A program made the translations under genes and the position numbers. From Hondaea fermentalgiana (Eukaryota; Sar; Bigyra; Thraustochytrida; Thraustochytriidae), in contig NPFB01000060.1 in NCBI GenBank assembly GCA_014084085.1, positions 31,275-95,274 of the forward strand: DNA of 64,000 nucleotides. The letters are read 5' to 3'. Within the stretch, counting starts at the first letter, position 1; each line of letters opens with the position of its first letter. The notes below the pieces were generated by a model. That model saw only the letters and a list, made by a program, of their open reading frames with translations, ran no database searches and was not told where the DNA came from. Positions 9,290 through 17,059 of the stretch are shown here, one piece after another.

Positions 9290-9816
9290 AGATTTGTTGA
9301 GAAATTGGGATGTACTCGAGTGGTCAGGTCTAAATTATATCCATATGTCATTTTGTCACGATGAGTGAGCTAGAGGCAGACCGCGGTGCGCGTGGACCTG
9401 GTTTCCGTGCGTATGCTCGCAACGTAAAATTTCTCTCTGTGTGTATCAAAATTTTCGGCATTGCGGGAAAAGATTGTCTGGCTGACTGATGTGAGCACAT
9501 CGTTGCAACTTGCGAATCGTGAGTGCGGGAGAGCGATGAAAAGACTTGTCCGACTGACTGAGCACATCATCGCAACTTGCGAATCGTATTTGTGAAAGAG
9601 ACAAGTCTTTTCGCATTGCCTGTCTGACTAAGCACATCGTTGCGTCGCAGCTGCCAGAGATCTCTCGAACGGCCAGCTCGCCAAACTTGGTAGAAAATGA
9701 TCAAAGTGGAAAAACTGATTTGTTGGTTGGTTGGTTGATTGGATGGATGAATGGATGGATACGTACAAAAAGTAAAGAGAAAAAAGGCGAAAGTGCGGTG
9801 GTCACCTTCGGCATGT
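9290..9816. other. Convergent 3' region with degenerate direct repeats
   Basis: The shared 3' flank of flavohemoglobin and the Cys-repeat membrane protein. Two full copies and one decayed copy of a roughly 65-75 bp unit lie at about 9471-9540, 9541-9600 and 9601-9650. All share CTGACT...GCACATC, and the first two share CAACTTGCGAATCGT. No coding potential is evident. Confidence 0.65.
9471..9650. repeat. Degenerate direct repeat, about 65-75 bp, 2.5 copies
   Basis: The core GCACATCGTTGCAACTTGCG occurs near 9494, as GCACATCATCGCAACTTGCG near 9562, and in shortened form near 9632. Each is preceded by a CTGACT-like string and the full copies are followed by a variable GA-rich tail. The array lies between convergent genes. 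Confidence 0.7.
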
Positions 9817-10782
9817 TTAGTCGGAAAAGTAGGCCTTGCAGGAAGGCTCCGAAGGCTGGAAGCAAGCCATGCGAGTGCACACAAGCTCCGCGCCAACTTC
9901 GTTGCGGGTGCACGTGTTGCAGCCATCAAACCACTGGCGGCAATCATCCGGAGCGGAGACAGAGGTCTTCTTTACGGCCCGCATAGGCTGGGAGACGAGC
10001 GGCTTGGGACGAATCATCATGCCCGGAGCAGGCTTGACAATCTCGGGCGTGTCGAATTCGTCATCGCGGGCGGAGTCGTCAATATCGACGGCCACAATGT
10101 CCTCGTCCGACGCGTCGAGCTTGGCCATCTCAGTCTCATCAAAGGTTTCGCGGCACGAGCTCGGCGAGGCGCTTCCATGGCACATCATGCGAGTGCAAGC
10201 AAGCTGCGCACCGGGAAGAGCCCGGTGGCACGTGTTGCAGCCGGTAAACCACGTCTTGCAGTTCCGCGGCGCGTCCATGTCCTCCTTGGCGGCAGAACCA
10301 ATCTTGAAGACGCCCGGCTTGGAAGAGATGAAGCCGGGCTTGGCCATGTGTGTGACGGAGGCAGCGTTGGAACCAGCAAAACCGATCTTGCAGTACGCCT
10401 TTCCGGGGCGCTCGCACAGCCGCTCCGTGCACGCAAAGGGCGCATCGCGCGAGGCGCGCGCGCACGTGTTGCAGCCATCGTAGTAGACCTTGCAGTCCTC
10501 GCGTTTGTCACGCGCGGGGCCGTTGTCGTACACAAAGGTGGGCTTGACCGTCTTCATGCCGTCGTTTCCGCCACGCAGCTGCTTCATGCACCCAGAGACC
10601 GCGCCGTCGAAGGCGGTCTCGAGGGCGGCCGAGACGACGAAGACGACGCACGCGATGATGAGCACGCGCAGCACGCGGCGGCCGCACGAGGACGCGCCGC
10701 GGATCTCGCTCGCGCGGAACTCCTCGCCGCCGTCCTCCGGCGCATTCTTGAGCGGCTCGTACGTCACGGGGTTCTGCTCCAT
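9817..10782 (-). CDS. Type II membrane protein with three six-cysteine GCNTC repeats
   Basis: A 321-residue protein I cannot assign to a named family. Residues 1-36 are a short hydrophilic tail and about 37-57 form one membrane helix (VLRVLIIACVVFVV); the rest is predicted luminal or extracellular. That part carries three copies of a compact module with six cysteines. Copy 1 uses C97, C104, C107, C118, C123 and C131. Copy 2 uses C175, C182, C185, C196, C201 and C210. Copy 3 uses C281, C288, C291, C302, C307 and C315. Spacing is C-x6-C-x2-C-x10-C-x4-C-x7/8-C, with an invariant GCNTC preceded by an aromatic pair. Even cysteine numbers and topology suggest disulfides in the secretory pathway. 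An acidic linker (about 216-246) separates copies 2 and 3. The function is unknown; extracellular binding is only a guess. Confidence 0.8.
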   Translation of the reverse strand: MEQNPVTYEPLKNAPEDGGEEFRASEIRGASSCGRRVLRVLIIACVVFVVSAALETAFDGAVSGCMKQLRGGNDGMKTVKPTFVYDNGPARDKREDCKVYYDGCNTCARASRDAPFACTERLCERPGKAYCKIGFAGSNAASVTHMAKPGFISSKPGVFKIGSAAKEDMDAPRNCKTWFTGCNTCHRALPGAQLACTRMMCHGSASPSSCRETFDETEMAKLDASDEDIVAVDIDDSARDDEFDTPEIVKPAPGMMIRPKPLVSQPMRAVKKTSVSAPDDCRQWFDGCNTCTRNEVGAELVCTRMACFQPSEPSCKAYFSD

Positions 10783-11926
10783 GGTCGCGGCGGTCTCCTC
10801 GTCGCGCCTCGTTCGTCGCGTCTTCGTAGCTCCGCGCGCAAAAGCGCAAGAGCGAGCGGGCGCGCGGGCGCGCGGGCGGGGAAGGCGGCGGGGAGGGGGG
10901 CGTGCGGCTTCGGCGTGCGGCGTGCGGCTTCGGCTTCGGCTGCGGCGCGGCGCGATCGGGTCTGCTGCTCCGGGCAGAGTCGCGCGCCCGCGTTCGGAGG
11001 CGGCCGGTCAGACGCCTGCTTGGAAGGTGTTGTAGAACCGGACAGAACGGCCGGGCGAGAGAGCGAGCTGGAACCGAAGGGGAACGAACGCGGAACGGTG
11101 TGCCTCCTCGCTGGCTGCCATGGCTGATGATGATTCGGGACGGGACTTGGGAGGGGAAGGAAAGACTTTTACTCTAGGCTAGGATGCGCTCATCTGTGGC
11201 GACGAGATGCGATGCGAAATGGTAGCGCCGTTGCGGCAGGAAAGCAAGGTTGATGGCTATGGCGGTGTGGAGGGCAGCTCAGTATTGTTTGGTATAGTTC
11301 AAAGAAGATCTTCATGTCATGACGCGCGAGATAGGCCTCCAGCAAAATTAACTGTACGATGAACACCCTGAAGTTGACTTTGCATGTGTATGTAAACCAA
11401 TTCTTGAAGAATTCAAGGTATAAATATAGAACTCTCGTAGATTCTGCCACGCAATCTCCCCAATAGTATACTGTTCTGTCAAAGAAATGAAACAAAGGAT
11501 TGTGCATGTGGGCATGTGTTTTCTCTTCGTTGACGAATAAGCAACGGGTCGAAAGAGTTCTGTGAGAATGCACATTCTTCTTCTTTGATCAAGTTATGCT
11601 TTCGTGTCAAATGTTTTGATACTGATGGACACCTTCCTTGCAGGTGTGGCGCCTGGCAACTCAAAATACATCAATCGACCTGTATGTAGTGCTCTGGATG
11701 AAGAACCGATCGGCATACTTTGCCAGGCTCCTCGATAGTATCGCCACAGCTCAGAGGGCTCGAGCCCGGAAGCGCGCAGGCTGGCTGTTCATAACACTGG
11801 CGGGTTCACATCCCGATTCGGAACAAGGTGAGAAAGCTCAAAAATGAAAGCAAGCGGGAGAAACGAGCAAAGCTCAAACCAGAGTGGTCATGGAGACGGC
11901 TGCGCAGCGAGCGTGAGCGCGGCGCC
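10783..11926. other. Divergent intergenic region, no gene seen
   Basis: A 1.1-kb interval between the divergent Cys-repeat gene and the UVSSA-like gene. The first 250 bp are very GC-rich with CGTGCGGCTTCGG-type repeats near 10900-10950. The remainder is A/T-richer. No frame is protein-like. It presumably holds two promoters. Confidence 0.55.
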
Positions 11927-13567
11927 ATGCCGCTATCAGAGGCCGGGTTCACGCGGCTCAAGAAACTGGTGCGCAAGGCCACCAAGGCCGGCGCAGTGGG
12001 CATCGATGTCATCGACGGTCTGGCGCTGGACGAAGAAGTCCTGCGCGACACGCTCGTTCTCGTCCGCAGTGGCGGGGCCTCGGCGGCGCGCACGGCGAGC
12101 GACCTCGTGCGGCGCGTGCTGGAAAGCGAGAACGCCAAGCTCCGCTATCGCGGCCTGCTGCTCGCAGATGAGCTGTTCCTGCGATCCAAGGCATTTCGCT
12201 CGCGGCTCTGCACAGACATTCGCGGCTTCGTGCGCAGCGTCATGCGGATTCCGGGCCTTTCCGAGCTCCCGCCCCCAGAAAAGGCGCAGGTCTTGCTGCA
12301 CCGCACGGCGCTCTTTAGGATTCTGCCCAATTGGCGCAAGCACTTTGCGCGCGAACAGCCATCGCTCACGTTGGTGATGCAGTTTATTGACGCCAAATTA
12401 GGCCGCATTGGACGCGTGCTTGGCGGACGTCATGAGCAGGAGGCGCGTCGTCGCCGCGAGCGCTCTCGCAGACTGCGGCGTGCTCAGTTCGAGACCGTCT
12501 GTGACGAAATGAGCGCGCAGAGCGGCAGCGAGCTCTTTTCAAGCATGGAAGGAACACTTTATGCACTCACGTCGGCGCTCGATCTGCTCGACGCGCGCTT
12601 TGATGCGCTCACGGAGCAGTTCCGCGCAGAAACCGGGCGCGGCGCCACAAGTGCATCAACAAATGCCCTTTCAGAACACTCCAATCGCGATCAGACCCAG
12701 ACAGAGAATTCAAACAGTGTCGCTGCATCAACGTCAGCTTCTGCCATCAATGCCAACGACGATGATGACGAGGACGAGGACGAGGATGATGACTTCTTTG
12801 ACGTCGACTGGTCTGGTGTGGAGCCTCCCGCGCTCGCGCCTGCGCCCTCGCACGCGCCCGCAACAACCGGCGCAAACGCGCAGGGGTCATCGTCGCCCGA
12901 AGTCGACGATGATCTGGAAGAGTGGGCATCCTTTCATCACGATGCCCGAGAGCGCGAGGCACATCGCGCACGAGAAAACAAGCTCGTCGAACATCTTGAT
13001 CCAAACTTCCGCCTCGAAGTCAACATGCGTCCGGCCCCGACAAAGGCAGACGTAGTTGCCGAGAGTGACTTGGGGCCGGTCGTGGCAAGCTTCCGCGAGG
13101 CTCTACATGAGGCCGTTCGCACGCACAGTCACCAACTTGAGCGCTGGATCCAAGTTCTTACGCGCGCAGAGCTCGGAGAATCCACTTCGCGCATGCGGCG
13201 AGGCGACCTCTTGCGCGTTGCCTTAGACATGAAGCGTGGCTTCAAGGACGCCAAGGAGCGCGGCGAGGCTTTCGGAATCCATGTCGACATCGACACTAAT
13301 GTCGTTGAGGACACAGACTTTCTGGGCCTTCTCGAAGGCGGAACTGTAGGGGAGTTTGTCGATGCTCGGACCAAGGAGGCGAAGGCACTTGCCAAGAAGC
13401 GCCGGAGAGACGCCGCAGCTGCAGGCACGTCTTCTTCGGCTCACCGTGCAAAAGATGAAAAGATATCTGGTTTGTCAGCCAAGTCAGAAGAAGTCCCGTC
13501 TTCGAGTCGACGTGCAATCATCAATCCATTTGCTCGCCCTCGCAAGCGGGCGAAGCCGAAGCCATAG
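11927..13567 (+). CDS. UVSSA: UVSSA-like transcription-coupled repair factor
   Basis: A 546-residue homologue of UV-stimulated scaffold protein A, which in animals links stalled RNA polymerase II to TFIIH and USP7 during transcription-coupled nucleotide excision repair. The N-terminal VHS/ENTH-like helical domain (about 1-170) carries the recognisable segment YRGLLLADELFLRSKAFR. It continues through LPPPEKAQVLL and LPNWRKHF into a basic coiled region (about 165-195). An acidic patch (DDDDEDEDEDDD) lies near 277-290. A conserved-looking block about 360-480 and a basic C-terminus (FARPRKRAKPKP) suggest nuclear localisation. I do not see the CxxC zinc motif of the C-terminal domain of animal UVSSA. 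The start is the ATG at 11927; upstream in-frame sequence has no ATG. Orthology is moderately sure. Confidence 0.75.
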   Translation: MPLSEAGFTRLKKLVRKATKAGAVGIDVIDGLALDEEVLRDTLVLVRSGGASAARTASDLVRRVLESENAKLRYRGLLLADELFLRSKAFRSRLCTDIRGFVRSVMRIPGLSELPPPEKAQVLLHRTALFRILPNWRKHFAREQPSLTLVMQFIDAKLGRIGRVLGGRHEQEARRRRERSRRLRRAQFETVCDEMSAQSGSELFSSMEGTLYALTSALDLLDARFDALTEQFRAETGRGATSASTNALSEHSNRDQTQTENSNSVAASTSASAINANDDDDEDEDEDDDFFDVDWSGVEPPALAPAPSHAPATTGANAQGSSSPEVDDDLEEWASFHHDAREREAHRARENKLVEHLDPNFRLEVNMRPAPTKADVVAESDLGPVVASFREALHEAVRTHSHQLERWIQVLTRAELGESTSRMRRGDLLRVALDMKRGFKDAKERGEAFGIHVDIDTNVVEDTDFLGLLEGGTVGEFVDARTKEAKALAKKRRRDAAAAGTSSSAHRAKDEKISGLSAKSEEVPSSSRRAIINPFARPRKRAKPKP

Positions 13568-14025
13568 GATTGTTTGTAACTTATCCAGAATTTTTTTGGT
13601 ACATTACTGACAATGTCAAGCAATAGGTATCCCAACGCAATGTGCGTATTTGGATCAGATCAAGCAGCGAGCGAACAAGCATGACTTTCGTGCCTACTGA
13701 TTTACTTTCAACGCTGCAAGAAAACCCCCATCAAAACAGATAAACAAGCTGCTTCACGGTGTTTTTGAGAACTGGCACATAATTGACTTGTTCTGTGTGA
13801 AGCAAAGCCCAACGCAATGTACGCATTTGGAACAGACCAAGTAGCAAGTGAGCAAGCATGACTTCCGCGCCCACTGGCTCATCTTCGAAGCTGCAAGAAA
13901 AAACCACCAAAACAGATAAATAAGCTGCTTCACGGTATTCTTGAAAACTAGCATGCCTTTCCACAAAGGGACGAAAGAAGCGCCCTCTTCTCTCGCCGCT
14001 TGACGACGGCCGAGCGCAGCGCGCG
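13568..14025. other. Convergent intergenic region with a 148-bp direct duplication
   Basis: The shared 3' flank of the UVSSA-like gene and the amino-acid transporter. Most of it consists of two copies of one sequence at 13631-13778 and 13808-13954. No gene is supported; the minus-strand frames through the copies do not share a reading frame with matching starts and stops. Confidence 0.65.
13631..13954. repeat. Imperfect direct repeat, two copies of about 148 bp
   Basis: Copy 1 (13631-13778) and copy 2 (13808-13954) both begin CCCAACGCAATGT, share GAACAAGCATGACTT / GAGCAAGCATGACTT and AAAACAGATAAA, and end near GCTTCACGGT plus about 20 bp. The offset is 177 bp. Substitutions are scattered, so this is a local duplication of some age. 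Confidence 0.85.
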
Positions 14026-15426
14026 TCACTTCATAAGTCCTTTGACGCCGTCGTAAAGAGACTGCGCGCCGCCCCAGCAGCCCACCGCAATGATACAGAT
14101 ATTCAGCACGATGCGCGGCCACGACTGTGCGCTCCAACCACCATGTAAGCGCATGTTCATGATCGGCGGCAAGATGAAGGCAATGACGGCAGTGAATGCA
14201 CCACCTACCGTGGAAATCATGGCAAACTTGTCACCGGCCAACCAAGCGAGCACGCCAGTGGCAAGAACAAGCACGGTGCGCGAAATGATTTGCGAAGTTG
14301 TGAGCGCCGAGGTCCCGTCGTCGTCATCGCTCTCCGCTGAGCTTTGCGACTCTTGTGAGCTAATGGACTCGATCAACTTGGAGCGCTCCGTGGGGTCCAT
14401 GCGGGTGGAGTGACCGATGCGCGCGACCTTGAAGCCAAGACCTGGCTTGTATGTCTCAGATTCGAGTTTGAACGTTTGCTCGACCATTTGATGGACGGGG
14501 AAAAAACTCAGAGGGAAATTACAGCAAAGCATGGCTGACATGAGTGTCTGGATCAAATAACCGAGCACGCTGTGCGAGGCGGTGAGATTCGTAAAGATAA
14601 TCTGCTCGGTGTCCTTGCCAAAGCACGCATAGGAATAGACGGCGACAAAGAGGTAGAGGAGGATGGCTGCTGCGTAGGCGGCATTGACGATCTCCTCAAA
14701 CTTTTTGCGTCCCTTGGTGGAAGCCGTGCTATAGATACCGAGCGACTCGGCGGGGGCCGCGAGCGTAAAGCACGTGACGCCAAAGGCCATGACGATGCCG
14801 TTGCCGGTCTCAAAGGCATGAACGTTGGCAAGCGTGGGCGGCGCGTACCAGGCGCTGAAAACGACAATGAAGCCAAGCGAGACCATGAAGATGATGTTGC
14901 CAAACTTGGAGGTGTTTTGCAGGAAGGATGGATCCGGGGCCATGGCGAGCCCAACTTGAATGGCGACAAGGACAAGCAAGAGGACGTTGCGCACAAGCAC
15001 GTGGTGCGGGCCGTTGCGATCCTCCCCGTAAATGAGGTAGCCAAGCATGGGCGAGAGCGTCGTGTCGAAAAAGACAAAGTACGTGGCCACCGCACAGAAT
15101 TGCGCTGCAAAGATGCTCACAGACACAATCCACGCCCATTTCCCAAGTGCGACATCTGCGACCTGCGTAAAACCAATCTCGGACCGCTTGAGGTTGTCGA
15201 GTTCTGTGCGGCGCCTGTACTCTTCAGATGCACTGCCGGCGCTCTTGATGAGCTGCTTGGTGGTCTCGACGCTAAAGGCGGCCACCACGAGGACGACGAT
15301 CGAGCCTCCGAGGACGCCCGCCTCCCGCATGGCGTACGGCAGCGCGAATGCGCCGGATCCAACGACGGACTTGAACATGAGTCCGAACTCGGGGGTCTTG
15401 TACTTTTTCAGGCCCATTTTCCCCAT
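14026..15426 (-). CDS. Amino-acid/auxin permease family (AAAP) transporter
   Basis: A 466-residue polytopic membrane protein of the AAAP (SLC36/SLC38/AVT-like) group, secondary transporters of amino acids, often H+-coupled. The diagnostic first helix, with its GSGAFALPYAMREAGVLGG signature, is near 24-42. About ten or eleven hydrophobic helices follow, including WIVSVSIFAAQFCAVATYFV and the last (IVLNICIIAVGCWGGA). A hydrophilic Ser/Asp-rich cytosolic loop of about 60 residues (SQESQSSAESDDDD) lies before the last three helices. The length fits the family. The start is the ATG at 15426 in GCCATGG context; the frame opens a few codons further upstream, but only without an ATG. Plasma membrane or vacuolar location and substrate cannot be told. 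Confidence 0.88.
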   Translation of the reverse strand: MGKMGLKKYKTPEFGLMFKSVVGSGAFALPYAMREAGVLGGSIVVLVVAAFSVETTKQLIKSAGSASEEYRRRTELDNLKRSEIGFTQVADVALGKWAWIVSVSIFAAQFCAVATYFVFFDTTLSPMLGYLIYGEDRNGPHHVLVRNVLLLVLVAIQVGLAMAPDPSFLQNTSKFGNIIFMVSLGFIVVFSAWYAPPTLANVHAFETGNGIVMAFGVTCFTLAAPAESLGIYSTASTKGRKKFEEIVNAAYAAAILLYLFVAVYSYACFGKDTEQIIFTNLTASHSVLGYLIQTLMSAMLCCNFPLSFFPVHQMVEQTFKLESETYKPGLGFKVARIGHSTRMDPTERSKLIESISSQESQSSAESDDDDGTSALTTSQIISRTVLVLATGVLAWLAGDKFAMISTVGGAFTAVIAFILPPIMNMRLHGGWSAQSWPRIVLNICIIAVGCWGGAQSLYDGVKGLMK

Positions 15427-15648
15427 GGCGGATCTCGCCAAAGCGCGCTTATTTTGTTATGCCTCTGCTGTGTCTCCGACCTTCTCTCGTCGACCCTCGT
15501 CTCCTCCCCTCGCTCGGCTTCGAGGTTTACCCCCTCGCGCCGCGCGCCCGAGTCTCAACGAGGCTCACCTCCCGTTGCGGTAGGTGCCTGGCGCCCAGCT
15601 AGCTAGCTTGCCTATTTGCTACGCTATCCCGTCCGTCTTGATCAGACT

Positions 15649-15702
15649 CTCAGCAGCAGCAGCAGCAGCCGCCGCAGCTAGCTAGCTAGCTAGCTAGCCA
15701 GG
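15649..15702. repeat. (CAG)n followed by (CTAG)n microsatellite
   Basis: A CAG triplet run to about 15668 is followed by a tetranucleotide run of alternating AGCT/CTAG at 15677-15699. It lies about 240 bp upstream of the transporter start. CTAG tracts recur near 30220-30245. Confidence 0.8.
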
Positions 15703-16650
15703 CAGTCAGCGAGCTCCCAGGGTCCCTCGATCTTGCAGTCGCCGTCGCTGTCGTCGTCGCCGTCGCTCGCGCTTGTGCTCGGCCGCTCTGGGGACTCGGA
15801 CGCGGAGCCTCGGACTCGGCCGGGACGCGCGGCCGCTGTCCCCGGTCAGGTTTGACGGGTCTTCGCCTGCCGGCGAGGTTAGGTTTGCGGGGCGGGAGTC
15901 CGGCGCCGGGCCGCGCCGGAAGAGGGAGAACCCTGACGGCGCGCATGTATGCATAGTATGTATATGTATCGTAGAAGAAGGAAGGAAGTGTCCGTTGAGT
16001 TGCTTGGTTGCTGTTCTGCTGGCTGGATGGTTGTTTTAATCTGTCATGGAGAGCGAGCTCTGGCGGGGGAAAAGGGAAAAGACGCGTGGTGGTGATCATG
16101 ATGATGAAGACTGGACAACTTGGAGAGGTGGGGAAAGATTACGTGAGTGATTGAGTGGATAAATTGCGAGAAATTCTTGCTCTCGTTGCTTCATCTTCAG
16201 AACCACCCAGAGAACAGAATAGATGCTTGGGTAGGCTATTGGTGCAAGCCAAAATCTTCGGGATTCATTTGCTTCCTTCCTCGAGTCCTAGCCTCCCCAA
16301 GCCAAAAAATTCCCCGCTCGTCCCGAGTCAAGATCTTCGGCCTCGCTCCTTTCTCTTGCGCATTTTTCTCCTCCTTCCTTCCCTTTACTCGCTCGCTCGC
16401 TGGCTCGCTGGCTGGTTGTCTAGCTTCGCCCAGCCAGCCAGACCTCTCTCTGCGATGACCACGACAAGCACCCAGCCGCCAAAGAAAGAACCAATGCCCG
16501 CCGCATCCCGCCCACGCTGCTCGAGCTTCCTTCGCCGACTCATTCCAACGTCAACCCTCGAGCCGAGCCTGCCGCGATCACTGGCGACCCAAGGCCGGCC
16601 GGCCGCCCCCTCCTCTAACCACCGGGCCCGCTGCTGCAGTGCGGGCTGCG

Positions 16651-16740
16651 CATAGCCCACTTGCGGCGGCGGCGCGGCCACTTGCGGCGGCGCGCATAGC
16701 GCACTTGCGGCGGCGCGCATAGCCCACTTGCGGCGGCGGG
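16651..16740 (+). promoter_or_regulatory. Four tandem CACTTGCGGCGGC elements upstream of eIF3e
   Basis: Four copies of a core CACTTGCGGCGGC lie at 16651-16674, 16677-16694, 16695-16717 and 16718-16740. Three are preceded by CATAGC (CATAGCCCACTTG or CATAGCGCACTTG). The cluster is about 320-410 bp (as assembled, across the N gap) upstream of the eIF3e ATG. The same element occurs in both orientations 120-175 bp upstream of the eL22 ATG and, by eye, nowhere else in the window. It is probably a binding site for a regulator of translation genes; that role is inference. Confidence 0.55.
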
Positions 16741-16873
16741 TGGGTGGTCGTGGATCGCGCGGCGGCAAAGAGGGCAGCAGCGCACGCACGCACGCGGCGC
16801 GCGAGCACGGCCGGCGAGCGAGCGCGCAGAGCGGCAGCGAGCGGGCGGCGAGCGGCGAGCGGCGGAGCGTGCG

Positions 16874-16973
16874 NNNNNNNNNNNNNNNNNNNNNNNNNNN
16901 NNNNNNNNNNNNNNNNNNNNNNNNNNNNNNNNNNNNNNNNNNNNNNNNNNNNNNNNNNNNNNNNNNNNNNNNN
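16874..16973. other. Assembly gap of exactly 100 N
   Basis: One hundred N flanked by GC-rich GAGCGGC-type repeats. The 24 bases immediately left (16850-16873) and right (16974-16997) are identical. The true gap may therefore be zero or negative, and the size of the eIF3e upstream region is not reliable. Confidence 0.98.
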
Positions 16974-17059
16974 GAGCGGCGAGCGGCGGAGCGTGCGCGC
17001 CAGGCAGCCGAGCGCGGGCGAGCGGCGAGCGAGCGAGCGAGCGAGCGATAGCGAGCATC

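Larger units (their letters stand above)
15427..17059. other. Divergent intergenic region with promoter repeats and scaffold gap
   Basis: A 1.6-kb interval between the transporter and eIF3e start codons. It holds (CAG)n and (CTAG)n runs near 15645-15700, an ATG-led frame at 16455 that looks non-coding, the CACTTGCGGCGGC cluster at 16651-16740, the N gap, and a (GAGC)n run up to 17048. I support no gene here. Confidence 0.6.

Noticed and set aside
9751..11127. Plus-strand frame of 458 codons opposite the Cys-repeat gene
   Set aside because: It is the shadow of the minus-strand gene; the repeated cysteine modules make sense only on minus, and the plus reading is Arg/Ala-rich without repeat logic.
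11740..11825. tRNA-like string (D-arm-like GCTCAGAGGGCTCGAGC and a GGGTTCACATCCC near 11805)
   Set aside because: No acceptor stem pairs, no proper anticodon arm, and the T-loop lacks the invariant A; I could not fold a tRNA.
11828..11926. N-terminal extension of the UVSSA frame
   Set aside because: The extended frame starts at GTG, not ATG; the first in-frame ATG is 11927.
14572..15606. Plus-strand frame of 344 codons opposite the transporter
   Set aside because: The minus frame encodes regular hydrophobic helices of a known family; the plus frame is antisense.
16455..16655. ATG-led plus-strand frame (MTTTSTQPPKKEP) upstream of eIF3e
   Set aside because: No protein-like composition after the first residues, runs into the promoter repeat cluster, no homology recognised. 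It could be an upstream ORF at most.
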